64,000 nt of DNA from Owenia fusiformis. Lineage: Eukaryota > Annelida > Polychaeta > Sabellida > Oweniidae. Shown here in pieces: positions 1-12,414 of the stretch. Numbering within the stretch: the stretch's first letter is position 1; every line of letters starts with the position of its first letter. The notes under the pieces were generated by a model. The model ran no database searches. It was not told where the DNA came from and saw only the letters and a program-made list of their open reading frames with translations. The DNA lies in NCBI GenBank assembly GCA_903813345.2, contig CAIIXF020000004.1:4607525-4671524 (forward strand), read 5' to 3'. Position numbers and translations under genes: made by a program.

Positions 1-809
1 CCACCAGCCCAAGTATATTTCCAATGGTAGCAAACTGAATAGGCCAACTCTGTTAGACATGGTTGAGGATTGTGTCTTCCAGTGTCTGATGTATTAAAAC
101 TACTACCAGATAGCACTGGAGTACCTCGGGTGGCGTCATATAGGCTTATATTCATGGAATTTACCGATTCTATGGTTACATTACTGTTGTCTAGTAATCT
201 TCTGTCGTTGTACTGGTTAAGGTTGCTGTCAGAAAAAGAAACATTTTGATTGTCTTTGAAAAAGGTTCCACATTTCTTTTTCGGGGAATACTCACATATG
301 ATGCTCGGAAGGGCAACAAATGTGGAAATAATCCAGCACAAACATATGTAGATAAGTATCCTCTTCGAGCTTACGAAATACGACTTAAACAGATGTGGCT
401 TTTTGATTGCGATAAAGCGCATGATTGCAAACACGAGCAATGTTACGGTCGAAGTTAGAAAGAGCAGGTTAAAGCATATACCAGCAACTATAAATATTGA
501 ATTAAGTCTTTCCAAGCTCAACAAATTCCAGTGTATCCCCGCTCGGTAGAATCCATCTCCTATATAGATTGCAACTGTTCCAAGAGTATCACAGATCGCA
601 AGATTTATGAATAGTTTCGAGAATGGCGTCTGTTTTGGAAGATATATAACAATTATCATAGTAGTGATATTCAAAAACGCTGAGATTGCGCATAGAAACG
701 TTGAGAGTATTGTAAATATAACAACAGTTGTGTCGGACTCCAATTTCACTTCCATGACAGTCGTGTTATCCATAATTATGATATCTTCTCCAACCATTAA
801 GAGATACAT
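1..809 (-). CDS. Class A (rhodopsin-like) GPCR, 5' part, cut by window edge
   Basis: Reading the minus strand from an ATG at 809 (a second in-frame ATG is at 797; an in-frame TAG lies at 816-818) gives an open frame of about 269 codons that runs off the window. It contains four clear hydrophobic segments: TM1 roughly residues 27-55, TM2 63-84 with the class A signature LAICD, TM3 100-129, and TM4 146-166 with the conserved Trp (LCWIIS). TM3 has the Cys expected to pair with extracellular loop 2 and ends in FAIMRFIAIKKP, so the usual D/E-R-Y is M-R-F. The second extracellular loop is unusually long, about 90 residues or more, and carries four N-glycosylation sequons (NVS, NVT, NIS, NTS); one more is in the N-terminus. 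TM5-7 lie outside the window. Single exon so far. The ligand cannot be deduced. It is probably an orphan peptide or amine-type receptor at the plasma membrane. Confidence 0.85.
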   Translation of the reverse strand, partial: MYLLMVGEDIIIMDNTTVMEVKLESDTTVVIFTILSTFLCAISAFLNITTMIIVIYLPKQTPFSKLFINLAICDTLGTVAIYIGDGFYRAGIHWNLLSLERLNSIFIVAGICFNLLFLTSTVTLLVFAIMRFIAIKKPHLFKSYFVSSKRILIYICLCWIISTFVALPSIICEYSPKKKCGTFFKDNQNVSFSDSNLNQYNDRRLLDNSNVTIESVNSMNISLYDATRGTPVLSGSSFNTSDTGRHNPQPCLTELAYSVCYHWKYTWAG

Positions 810-1852
810 GTATTTCTAAATCTGAATCAATAAAGCACTTGATTCTATAATGGTATCCTTCCTCGGGCGAATCTGCATTAAGTGCTTGTGCGAAAAATCC
901 ACATGCAAAGAGCATTATCGTACATCTATAATTTTAATCGATAGAGAAATATGTTGCGCAAGGAGGAGGTCTTTCATATCAGTTTTATAGCTCTTTAAGA
1001 GTGTTAAATCTTCGTTTGATGTATTTTCATCGCCTTGCGGTCGTTACTGTGCTTTACAACACATTTAGTCATAATTTATAGTTCGTTATCTTAGGCTATA
1101 AGACCAAAGTGGTACACCTTTTCACCAATTACTATGAATCAATGCGCTTTAATCGACACCGTAAGTTAAGTGTCGTTTTATGGTTTGTTCAATACGCTCA
1201 TTGGTTTAATTGTCTTTGTACATGAATGCAGCAAACGTTTTTAACTTCAGCAAAGTTGCTTCTGTAGTCATGAAGCCATTTTCGACCTGGAAAGAAATTG
1301 AAAAAGCTTTATTACATTTAATGTTAATACACTCTTTAAAGGATTAAAGCACACGGCACAATGGATTGTACACACCAACGTTGTTTTGATAGAAAATTAC
1401 ACACAGAATCCAAATACCATCAAATAGAAAAATGTCAGTCTTTAGTGGTTAATAATGCAGATCTCCTAAAATCTCATTAAATACGAGACTTTGACGAGAT
1501 TTCAAAGTTATATGGAAAAGCCTCTATTCATTGAGCCATGTGCTTTGTTTTCACAGATGGCAAAATAGTGTACATTATCACTAACAAGAATATAATTCAA
1601 CCAGGATCGTATTACTCACTACAAGTGTATCAATTAACGAACATAATAACCATGTTTATCTTCCTTTATGGGAGAAACACTTCTGACTTTGAAATATTAC
1701 AATTTTCTTCATCCCCATTTCAGAAAGTTTACAAATGCCTTTATCCCTATTTCACAACGTCGATGATAAATTACACCATTTGTTTATTTCTTTAGATAAA
1801 CTTCATTCCCCCAATGTACATATTCCCACTACTGTTTTCTTTCTATTTCCAT
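810..1852. other. Gene-free stretch upstream of the GPCR
   Basis: I see no coding exon here. This is where the promoter and 5' UTR of the minus-strand GPCR should lie. The segment at about 1757-1830 is repeated in diverged form at 2747-2830, so an old repeat brackets the tandem array and foldback element that lie between them. Confidence 0.5.
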
Positions 1853-2309
1853 ATAGAAAATAATTTAGCCCATGTGCTGAACAAATATATAGTATCCATT
1901 TCAATAGATAAAATTAATAAGCCCATGTGCTGAACAAATATATGGTATCCATTTTAATAGAGAAAATAATTTAGCCCATGTGCTGAACAAATATATAGTA
2001 TCCATTTCAATAGATAAAATTAATAAGCCCATGTGCTGAACAAATATATGGTATCCATTTTAATAGAGAAAATAATTTAGCCCATGTGCTGAACAAATAT
2101 ATAGTATCCATTTCAATAGATAAAATTAATAAGCCCATGTGCTGAACAAATATATGGTATCCATTTTAATAGAGAAAATTAATAAGCCCACGTGCTGAAC
2201 AAATATATAGTATCCAATTTAATAGAGAAAATTAATAAGCCCATGTGCTGAACAAATATATAGTATCCATTTCAATAGAGAAAATTAATGAGCCCATGTG
2301 GTGAACAAG
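1853..2309. repeat. Tandem array, about 54-bp unit, 8-9 copies
   Basis: The unit contains CCCATGTGCTGAACAAATAT followed by an A/T-rich part. It recurs at about 1868, 1922, 1975, 2030, 2083, 2137, 2187, 2239 and 2292. Two subtypes (AATAATTTAG versus AATTAATAAG spacers, and ATAGTATCC versus ATGGTATCC) alternate in the first six copies, giving a higher-order period of about 108 bp. The last copies belong to one subtype only and the final copy decays. Confidence 0.9.
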
Positions 2310-2496
2310 GTATGTGAAAAAGTTCCACGCCCGTTTCTGAAATGCTCAACTTGCAAAATTTGCACCTTCCTAATATTTTAAATAAACATGATAAAGTATC
2401 CAAAAATGCAAAGAAAAAATTCTCAACTACAAAACGACTACTACTGTTCCTACCACTATGATTAGAGAAAGTTGATAATTGCCTGTTTTTCCATTT

Positions 2497-2745
2497 CACA
2501 GTCACACCGGAATAGCCTGACAACGGTAAAGTCAGATACCGTCGTCACGAATGGCGGACTATAACCGTCGCTTCAATTAGATTTTTCATGAACTGTATGT
2601 TCAATAGAGCACCTAGACTAAATTCATTTGGAACAACAATGAAATGAGGACCAAGTGATTAAAGAGTTGAAGCGATGGTTAGGTCCACCATTTGTGACAA
2701 CGGTATCTGGCTTTACCGTTGCCAGGCTATTCTGGTGTGACAGTG
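2497..2745. mobile_element. Foldback MITE with CAC...GTG ends
   Basis: The two halves are inverted copies of each other: about 80 bp at 2497-2580 pairs with about 80 bp at 2665-2745, with roughly 85% identity. Outer ends are CACAGTCACACC and GGTGTGACAGTG. I found no convincing target-site duplication. There is no coding capacity. Non-autonomous DNA transposon is the simplest reading. Confidence 0.7.
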
Positions 2746-2829
2746 TTGATGATAAATTACATCCTTTGCTTCTTTCTCTAGATAAACCTTATCCCCTCAA
2801 TATACATATTCATTATCTATGTCCAGGAT

Positions 2830-3500
2830 TTTTGTTTTCTTTGTAATTTATTCCGCGATAGTGATTTACGAATGAAGCCTTGGGACTCTAATCACCCAGG
2901 CTTAGAAAGCTTAATTAGACATTCAACAATGGACTTATAAACAATAAATGCATGGCTCAAATGTAATAAACCTTTCATTATGGCACCATAACTTCCGATT
3001 TATATGGTAATGCGTGCTAGAACAAGTCAATGTGCATCCAAACAGCTATGATCTCAGTATCAATCAGAAGGTTTTCCAGTTGTAAAGCATTGCATAATAC
3101 ATATCTTACAATTTGTATTTAGTAAATCAGAATAGAGAGTAGATTTAGATAATTCGTTTAGATTACCTCAGCGCATAAATGTGTAGAGATTGAAATTAAT
3201 ATGCATTCTGTCTTAACGTAACTGAATTATTGCATTATCTAATTATATCCCTTGGGTACTTTTCCCATGTTTGACATCTCAATCTTATTTCATTTCCATG
3301 GCAACGGTGCCTGCTTGGTCTCCCAATGGACACAAATTAATAAGAAAATCATGGTGTGTGGCAATTGTACAATTATTTTTTATGTAGTACAAGTATTTGA
3401 AATTCCTTGCACGATTGTACAATTACAGAGAAGCAAATAGCCGTGAACTTGTAGATGTAGACAAAGATATGTCATCCTGGATGTTGATCGGGAGGTGTTA
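2830..3500. other. No recognisable feature
   Basis: AT-rich sequence with only short chance reading frames and no splice-flanked exon that I can support. Confidence 0.4.
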
Positions 3501-3507
3501 AGGATTG

Positions 3508-3546
3508 TTTAGGGCATTATATCATTGTTTGATATAATGCCCTAAA
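3508..3546. repeat. Perfect 17-bp hairpin, 5-nt loop
   Basis: Arms at 3508-3524 and 3530-3546 are exact reverse complements (TTTAGGGCATTATATCA and its complement). It stands alone in otherwise unremarkable sequence. It could be a worn foldback element or a short RNA hairpin; no flanking gene gives context. Confidence 0.75.
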
Positions 3547-3549
3547 TCA

Positions 3550-4710
3550 GGAAAGGGTATTATAGTACAAAATTGTCATCATGTTATTATTCTGCACACT
3601 TTGTAAATTATTAGAGCGGGCTTAAAAAAACCGAGAATCAGCAACGTATGTTTGCAAATATTTCTGTTGTCGTAAAATAGCTACAATTCATATGCGTATC
3701 TCATTAAACTCAATGCATTAAATCTTAAATGCAAAAGAAAAGATCGTTAATTTGAAAATGGTTTAAAACGTCGTTTTATCCAGTTATAGAATAATATTTG
3801 AATAATGAAGGACATGATTTGGTTAAAAATCTGATAAATTGTCTCAGTAGTCGTATATCTTATTCTAGATTTAACACATTTTCTAGTTGTGTTTGAACTG
3901 ACACACAGACTATAGTGCAGCAACATTTGAAGCAATATTCAAGGAGGTGCATAAAAAACTTCCGGCTTTTGGGTTGAAAAATTTCACAAGTGACACATTC
4001 GTTTTTGGTAATTTTTTGACCTCTGCTAATGACATGGATAATTCAGCATAAAAGTCGGGAGTATATTAAACGGTTATAACAAAAATTATTAGGGAACATA
4101 TGTAGGTATGTTAATATTAGGTGAAATATCGCTGCGCTATAGTGTGCAACCAGCTCCTTTATTAAACGGTTCTAGTGCATCTTAAATACAATCCCTAATA
4201 CAATCTATAGAGCAAGGATGTTTTTTCTCAAAAAGCATTTCCGATGCTCAGGTGTGTGAAAGATTTTATTTTCGAGCGATGCTGTCAAGAACCATTTGAT
4301 AACTAAATTCTTTCCAAATTACAACTTTTAACTAAAGAACTAAAATAAAACAATAGAAATGAAGACTGAAACGTATGCACATTCTGCAAGTAGGAATCCT
4401 GAACATACAAACCCTTCTGGTTAAACATCCTTGAGAAAACAGAAGCACTTACTCAGTCCATTAAGCTCAACTAACCACATGACTCCAGCTAGTTAAATCA
4501 TGTTTTCTGACTTCTTGTGATCACATAAATCAAGGATTGTTTTTCTATTAAGATACATTTTAGTCCTCAGGTGTATGGTAGTATACTTTTGTTGAGTGAT
4601 GATGTCATTTTTTGTGGTTGTAGGAAGGCATGAGCCAAAATATTAAATCATTTCTCAAAACAAAGCCTTATGGTAGGGTTATTTCGCTTTAAACTCAAAC
4701 TTGTTTCGCT
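3550..4710. other. Gene-free stretch with diverged internal duplication
   Basis: There is no coding exon. About 4215-4290 resembles about 4530-4610 (both have CAAGGAT, then a T-run, then CTCAGGTGT and a GAG(C/T)GATG block), which suggests an old duplication. Confidence 0.35.
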
Positions 4711-4712
4711 TA

Positions 4713-5166
4713 AGGATAGGTATCGATATGGTGAACTGAATTCGACAATGTTTTTTTCTTAAACCAATTATTGAAAAAATTCTGTAAAAACACGGTCCTT
4801 TATGTAATGTTGACCGATTGGCAACAATTTAATGCAAAAATTATTTATATACAATATATTTTATATATAAACTGTTTTTGTTAACTCTTTTGATTTTTAG
4901 TGCAATTGTTTTTTGTTCCTTTCTACCAATTCTTGAGAATGAAATAAAATGTCTTTCCTAACCTTGTTGGAACAAAATAGCATGTACAACATTTTCTTAG
5001 ACCTCTCAATATTATAGTTATACGAAAAATATATTTCAAATTATAAAGTTACCATCCAAATGATGACCATTAAATTGACGATGTGTACAATTTTCAGAAT
5101 GTTTTGATGACTGGTTTAAGAGAAACGCGTGTTCAAAAAGTTCTCCATATCGATACCACTCCTTTC
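4713..5166. mobile_element. Inverted-repeat DNA element, about 450 bp
   Basis: The left end (4713-4785) and right end (5085-5166) are inverted copies sharing GGTATCGATATGG(T/A)GAAC and CTTAAACCA. A further copy of the left end and some internal sequence is at 6683-6850, which shows a dispersed family. The interior is A/T-rich and non-coding. Confidence 0.65.
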
Positions 5167-6300
5167 AGATCCCGGCTAGGCCCCTTGAAGTCCTTCATGA
5201 ACTGCAATTTCTTACCCCCCACTTGTGTAGCAGCACAACATATTTAGCTGTATTTCATTTCAAAGAATGTACAGTTGTAACAAATGAAGAGTGTATTCTT
5301 TGTAAAGGTTTTGTGTTTAAATGATTATAATAGCAGAATGACGATGTTTCAAATTTTGAGAATATGAAAAAACAGTGTAGGCAGAAATCGTTAACAAATG
5401 TGTTACGATGCGGTTTTGAGACATGATCGAAATATCATCCTTTGAACGGTTCCCGATAGACCCTAAGAAGATCCTAGTGGTTTCCTAGCTGGTCGTTCCA
5501 AGAAATAAGAGGTCATTCCCTAGATGGTCCTTGTGATTCCTTTAAGACCATAGTAGTTCCTAAACACGCACGTTGTGTTTCTTTAAGCTATTAGTAACTG
5601 TTAATGAAGGCCCTTGGTAAGACCCTTGGTTGCTCTCAAAGAAGGCTTGTAATAGGGGTCTCATAGTTCTTTATAATGCAATGGGGGTCCCCAAAATATC
5701 TCGGTGACTCCTACTGAGCCATATGCCTTAAAGGCTGAACCAGCTATACACGGGGGGGGGCAACATTGTAAGCAACATGAGAATGCATTCCCAAATTCGC
5801 CTCGAACCCCCCCCCCTAAAACAAGATCCGGGATGGGAACAACCCCCATTTCTGAATAACAGCAAACCACTGGCCTTGAACTAACCCTACTCTCATAAAG
5901 CTATTGCCTCTGCTCGAACGATGAATCGCACGTTTATATTCGCTTTTTAATGATGCGCGTACTATATCCAGTAATTTGACTGGTTTGTTGAAACAGTTTC
6001 CGTCGTGCACTCCCCCCTCTTCTTCGTCTTGACCCCCTCCCATTCGTTAAAAAAGGAACCCCCTGGCTCCGTTAGAGATTTGAAACAAGATAGAATAAGG
6101 GTGATTAGAACACAAGATATCTGCACTGTGAGTCTGTGATCAGAACAATTTCACCCACTACGTTCAAATTGCTCTCCAGTGATGAGACCGGCATTTTGAG
6201 GATGTTTTTTTAAATAGCCATGAAACCGTGGCCATTTAAAATAGGCAAATGAAACTAGGTAGAATGAAAGAACATTGAACAAGGTTCAATCATGTAAAAC
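5167..6300. other. Gene-free stretch with G/C homopolymers
   Basis: This stretch contains a run of G at about 5753-5760 and runs of C at about 5809-5816. At 5440-5620 there is a weakly repetitive segment with repeated GATCCTAGTGG/GGTCCTTGTG-like words. I see no gene. Confidence 0.4.
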
Positions 6301-6674
6301 CACACCCCATTCTCTTAGATATCGTTAAGTTGCACCGGAAGTTTACGACGTTATACTCAGTATTTTCCGCGGGAGATTTGTAAGTTTTGACAGAACGTGG
6401 TCCTTTTTCTTTCGTAGAAACAATGATCAGTTTTTCAAAAAAATTGTCGTGCTTTTAGAAAGTTTGAGAGGTTTTATACCGTGTTCAGACGACACGTCGA
6501 GACGTAGTGTTTTACTAGAGGTATATCTGCATGGTGTCAATGTTTCTAGGAAAAGGAAAGAACCATATTCTGTCAAAACGTCGGAACATATGAGTACTTA
6601 CCAATCTCCCGCCGAAAATACGTGTATAAGGTCGTAAACTTCCTGTGCTACGACGTTTAAGAGAATGGGGTGTG
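6301..6674. mobile_element. CAC...GTG foldback element, 374 bp
   Basis: Outer ends are CACACCCCATTCTCTTA and TAAGAGAATGGGGTGTG. Further matching inverted blocks include GGAAGTTTACGAC, the CGGGAGATT block and TTTTGACAGAA. Flanks are AAAAC on the left and AAAAT on the right, so a 5-bp duplication is possible at four of five positions. It is non-coding and abuts the 6683 element directly. Confidence 0.7.
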
Positions 6675-6682
6675 AAAATATA

Positions 6683-6860
6683 AAGGAGTCGTATCGATAT
6701 GGAGAACTGAATTCAACAATGTTTTTCTCTTAAACCAATCATTGAAAACATTCAATAAAAAACACGGTATTTTATGTAATGTTGACTGATTGACCTTTCT
6801 ACCCAACTCTTGAGAATGAAATAAGATTGCGCTTTCCGAACCTTGATGAATGATAAATAT
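6683..6860. mobile_element. Partial copy of the 4713-5166 element
   Basis: The sequence from GGAGTCGTATCGATATGGAG through ACACGGTATTTTATGTAATG and TTGAGAATGAAATAA matches the 4713 element in order, with the internal A/T-rich part missing. No right-hand inverted end is present. Confidence 0.6.
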
Positions 6861-9200
6861 GATAATCATATTTTATATAAAAGGATACATTTTTCTAAAA
6901 ATGTAAGTTTTCCTCAAATGATATGCATATTGGGCATTTGTAGAAAATAGATATGATAAGGACTATATGCGCCATCAACATTCAAAAGGAGACAACTTTT
7001 GTAATTTTTCTCGCTAGATCTATTTCTCCCTTTGAAGAACATAGCACTATTACCAGCTTTCCTCATGCAACTACCTGAAGCTATCAAATGTCTGCACCGC
7101 AGTTCCTCTATACGCTACATAGCATACTGCAACTGCCACATTATTAAACTTTGTTACTAGAATAAACATGAAAGAGTTGATGAACGCATTCCCCCCATTA
7201 AGAAGTAAAGAGCTTTAAAATGATTTTTATTTGAGTTTTCTAGCTCAATTTTGAAAGAAGTTACATCTGATTCAGTTTTTGCAAAATTTAAAACAAATCT
7301 TGCTTTTCCCACGATCGCATCCCCCCTGCCTGGAAACCGGAATTTTTGGCCATCGCACTCCGCCTGGCTGAAAGCTGGCTACGGCCATGTAATGGTAATC
7401 AAATCCTGTAACACGAACATACGTTCTAACACACGATGTTATTTCAACGCATCTCTAATTTTCTATAATTCAGGTAGGGCTATAAAACATGAGAACTCTT
7501 TAAAATCAAGGAAATAGTTATATAATTAATAATGTCCGATAATGAAAGATTATGTAACGTTAATATTTTGCAAACAGATACACGAGATGTTACAGCAACT
7601 ATTTATATTTTTGCTATATTGAGTCCCCTTGAAACCAGAATGTCCAAGCAACATAAATGTGAGAAACAGTATAGTATGAAAGTCCGTAACACTTTATCTG
7701 GACCATTTCGTCCTGTATTATCCTGAGAATAACTTGTTAAGAGTCCCCAATATATCTAAAAGTGTTGATCATTCTAACAAAAAAGTGTGTTTCGATTTAT
7801 TTTTTCGGCTCATAAGTTCAAATGCAATAGCTAAGTACTCACCAACATAAAGACGTTTTTGCTAACCCATTGAAAACAAATGATTTAATCCGCCGTTCTT
7901 TCTATCCGTAATATGGTACGTTTGATTTTGCGTGATATGTACCTTATTCTTCCATATGTCCAGACTCTAAGTGGATTAGATCCAATGTAGGGGCTTTTAA
8001 AGCGCGATACGCATATCGATCGCGTTTTATGTGGCATTTAGTCCAGTGTAAAATCAACAAAAAGGATGCAGAATCGTTCCGAAGTAACTATCGGACTCTC
8101 TACTAATTTCGGGTTCAAGATTTTATTCGGAATCGTACTTGATCAAAGAATGACCTTTTGCCTGGCTTATTTTCAAAAATAAACTTCATTTTTTAAAACA
8201 TGACAATTTCGGGAAATATAAATTACATTCCGGAAATATTTGACCGGCAATTGCAAAGTCCAAATTAAATCTTTTCAATGAGTCCTAGATTTTTCTTTTC
8301 TTTCTTCCTTGGTGAGTGAATCTACTGCCCTTTTCGATTCTTAATTGAGAATACAATGTGCTCGCTCGCTGTCGTTTAATCAAATAAATATGTCATTTTA
8401 ATTCTAGTAGGATAGAAAACGGGTATAAAAAATACATATAAGACATTGTTTATGGTGTTCATATTAACTTATTAGTTCCTGCAACACATTCATATTTAAA
8501 TAACTTGGTCATAAAATAGTAGGTTAATCTGGTAGCCGGCAGCCGAAAGTCGTATTCGCGAATACAAGCTAAGACTGTTATGTCCTAGTACTATGACCGG
8601 TATATAGATTTATAACCGTATATTCAGTAATTCTTTCTAATATGGCACACACCGTGAGATTCATTATAACATTTCACCATAGAATTTCACCAGAGGGGAT
8701 CACTTAATCTTAAAAGTATTCCATGCTGGTGAATGTGGATCTGTTGAATATTAGAGCGTCGTTTGCAATGTAAACCACTTTAATATACTACCCGAAGCTG
8801 AGTTTGTGCAACCATATATTTTCTGACAAATATAAAAAATGTTATATTAATACATTGCGACCATGTAGTATCTAAATGCAAAAAAAGTAAAATGGATATC
8901 ACGGGGTTTCATTGCTGAACTTTATAAAAGGAAATATTGACTTTGACTTATATGGAAGAATATCGTTTGAATTTTCCCATTTGCAGATTTTAATTCCTTT
9001 TAAACAATGTGTATTCACATCTGTTAAACCAACTCAGAGAAGAGATATCTTCAATGGAAAGTTACATCGTCAAGTGACAGGAAGTGACGTTTACAAATTT
9101 TCGAATTCATATTTTTCAAAAGACTTTGAATAACAGTATATTAATTTCTGGCCTGTTGCCAATTTTAAATATCACGTCAAGATAAAGATATGAGGACGAG
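6861..9200. other. No recognisable gene
   Basis: There are several open frames of 60-90 codons on both strands, but none has a recognisable motif or flanking splice signals. The segment is treated as intergenic. Confidence 0.4.
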
Positions 9201-9202
9201 GA

Positions 9203-9240
9203 AGCTCTCTTTTAAGAAGCGAAGTCGAACAAATGCAAAG
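9203..9240 (-). other. Copy 1 of a short conserved peptide-coding motif
   Basis: The minus strand reads AFVRLRFLKESF. The same 11-residue core AFVRLRFLKES is encoded at 11026-11060 (minus) and 13934-13974 (plus). DNA differences among the copies fall at third codon positions and are silent. I cannot assign it to a gene or element. Confidence 0.5.
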
Positions 9241-11025
9241 AGTAAGGAATCTGTTAACTTCGATTAGAATATCATATCGAGGTGTGGAATTTAGAGACTA
9301 TAATGGTGGAAAGGTGAAACGAAGCTGGTAAACAAGAGAGTTTTTATAAGTCTTCTCTCTAACCCATTGGGTTTTCCGTCCTCTTGATTCCTTTCAAGCG
9401 ATACAAAGAAAATGCACAAAAGAGGAACTGCCAAAATATATTAGAAAACAGAAGTAGAAAAAGAAACATCAAAGAGAAGAACCAGCCATGGAAAAAACAA
9501 TCAGACCTTCAATGTCCAAACAATTTTCTCACAAGGAAACAATGTCGAACATTCCATCATTTAGAAATCGTTACAACAATTCACAACATCAAGACCTTTG
9601 AATCGATTATAAACTTTGAAGTCTTCAAGTGCTATTCACATCGAAAAATGATAATATCAATACAACGACATCAAGAAATTCAGAAAACAGCCTCTCGTAA
9701 TAGATTGTTTTTACGCTCTGGATTTAACATCAAGTAACCCGAACCACTTATAACCGGCGTAAAGATTAATAGGTTAATAATAAGACTAGCTTGGTGAAAA
9801 CGTTATTAGTCTTGTAATGAGGTGATAACGTATCGTCTCTTATTGCCGAGTTTTTTTATAAGTTTTACATGTAAGATCAATTGAGCTGATTTTGCTAAAT
9901 TCTGCACTCTCAAACCATCACTACCCTGCACCGATTCAACAATTTTGGGTTCCATCTCCAATATTCAAAGAATGCACATTGCACATTGACAGTTAGCCAG
10001 GGCAATTTGATTTTCTAATTTTTAGATTTTCCCCTTAGGACAAGCGGCGTATATATCTTAAGGTAAAATCAGGTTTTTCAAAAGAGAGTTTACGAACAAG
10101 TAGAAAGTTGTCGTTCTTACAATTTTCAAGGCATGATATGAAAATCGTTTTGAAAGCATAGCGTAGAAATTGCCTCTTAAAATTCCAAATATATGATCAA
10201 CTATGTATTATCTCACAATCTATTGGCCCATATCATGACGTTTATAACAAACAATTTCCCTGCCGGAGATTAACATTTCCAACAGAACGCAATTTTCCCA
10301 GTCAAAGTTTTATTAAGTGGAAACTAATATTTCATCCTTTGGTTTATTCCCACTCTCGATTTCCTTGTTGCACCCTCCAAGGTATTTAATCTGATAGAGG
10401 AAACAATTTAAACAGACAAAACATTACACGACAAAATATCACCACCTTGTAAAATATTGCAACTTGTTATTAAAGACGCCGGAATTGTTACAGTCGCTGA
10501 ACTTCAAACTCTGACTGCCGAAATACGTCCATGAAAAGGTTCTGGTTATGACATAACTATTGTAGAAAACTACCTATTTAACCTAAAGCGTCGGATATTT
10601 ATTTTTCCCTTACCCCTTTACAGGTAAAACACTGCATATTTCATGATAAATGGTAAAAATAAAGGCGATGCCATAACTAGTCTAAGCTTAATCGTAATGC
10701 CGGTAATTGCTCTACAAATATGTGTTTTCGTTATTAATCCATTGTCGTTTTTTTCAAATTTACATTGTATTTATATTTTTAAGTTTGACGCTTCCGATCG
10801 AAATAATCGTTCACTTAACTCTGATTCTGACAAAAAATTCCATTGATTTTCTAGTAGCTATTGATTTTTTAAACATGTTTTGCAGATTCTTTTTATAAAG
10901 CATATTGGGACTTGTTTATTTGATGTCTTTGATGCCTTTCAAGAATCTGGTAAATATCCTCGAATATACAATTTTACCTGGATATTTTCCAAGAAATAAA
11001 ACCGTTAGTTCATAAATTATCCTGC
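9241..11025. other. No recognisable gene
   Basis: A 117-codon plus-strand frame at 9384-9737 is Lys/Arg/Asn-rich without a recognisable domain. I do not call it. The rest is A/T-rich and featureless. Confidence 0.35.
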
Positions 11026-11060
11026 TAAGCTCTCTTTTAAGAATCGAAGACGTACAAATG
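11026..11060 (-). other. Copy 2 of the AFVRLRFLKES motif
   Basis: The minus strand reads AFVRLRFLKESLAG and then a stop. A possible splice acceptor (TTTATAG) precedes it by a few bases. It differs from copy 3 at four codons (F, V, R, R), all silently. Confidence 0.5.
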
Positions 11061-11159
11061 CTAATGCTATAAACATAAAGCAATAGCTTATAGTTTGCAA
11101 GAGAAGAACATCTCGTTTGATTAAACTGCATACGATGAACTCATGCGCACTTTTTCGGT

Positions 11160-11333
11160 CAACATTGGATTTGGCCATGTACCCTATTGAAAAACAAAAT
11201 TTCGCAGTGGAGTAATTCAACTGAAACCGGACCTTTGATTATACTCAACAATGGATTTAGCCATCTACCCTAATGAAAAACAAGATGCCTCAGTGTAGTA
11301 ATCGTCAACTGTAAACGGACCTTGCTTGTACTC
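11160..11333. repeat. Tandem duplication of an 87-bp unit
   Basis: 11160-11246 and 11246-11333 align along their length, sharing TGGATTT(G/A)GCCAT(G/C)TACCC, GAAAAACAA and ACGGACCTT-like blocks. Divergence is moderate. There is no reading frame. Confidence 0.7.
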
Positions 11334-12412
11334 CTAGCGGTCTCTCAGACTGTATTCGATTACTAAGTACAGTATGTGCGATATAATCTTTCATTTTAAT
11401 CATTTATGTTCAAAAATCAATTCATCGTATATGTTTCGATTTAACGAGTCAAACCATGATAAAAAGTAATAACGTTTCTCAAAATGTAAGAAGAGATTGA
11501 TTGATAACGTCCCATGGATGATGCCGAACCTTATTTGAAATAACTTCCTTCAAATGTATTGATATATATGGGTCAACGCCAAGCTACCGAATGTGATCAT
11601 TTGTCCGTAGACATCGACTAACGATTATTATATCGTTAATCATTAAGTCTTACTTAAGTATTCTCTTTTGCATCTAAACATATTATTTTCATCTAATCAT
11701 TGTCAAATATTCAAATTAATATCAATCAATTAATTACGTATATTACTGTTTATTATCAAGAGATCTAAGCACAGGCCTCAAACCTTATCTATGATTTATT
11801 TCACAAGTTTTGTATTAAATAGCTTTTAACCGAGACATACACGTTTTGTTAATTATATCACTTCATAATTAGGTTTTGACATCTAGCATTTTCAATGGCA
11901 GGGGACGTATATTCCGAGTTGTTTCTTTGCCACCAATTAAATAAGAATTCATTTGGGCATAATGCTCCTTTAAATAATTGCGATGAGCCAATAAGAAACT
12001 CCATATGTGAATTCAAGCGTTATCTTGAGGAACATGTAATCCCCTTGGTGATATAATAAATTAATTGTTTCTGAGTGAATGTCTTAAGAAATAAAACTCT
12101 CATAATAAGTCCAATTTACAACAGGGTATAACTCAATTTACGATGGTATGAGGAATTGTAAAATTATGACACGCCGTTTGCCCCAGGTTTGAAATATACC
12201 ATTTAGAAAGATGTAGTGTCAAGAATTAGGATAAGAGAACATATCAGAGAATAGCACATGTATTAACACACAAAGAAAACGCAAAATGAATTAATTTTCC
12301 TTTTTATAGATTATGCAAACATCATCATACAGACATAAAAGCATGTATAGGGGCCATTATCTCTTCTCGAAATGGAGATTTTTAAATGTTAATTTTAATT
12401 TCGATATTTAGC
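11334..12412. other. No recognisable gene
   Basis: A/T-rich intergenic sequence that ends at the mariner target TA (12413-12414). Confidence 0.4.
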
Positions 12413-12414
12413 TA

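Noticed and set aside
246-819. Two 70-codon plus-strand ORFs
   Set aside because: They are shadows of the minus-strand GPCR.
9384-9737. 117-codon plus-strand ORF
   Set aside because: It is Lys/Arg/Asn-rich low-complexity translation of AT-rich DNA, with no domain and no splice or start context.
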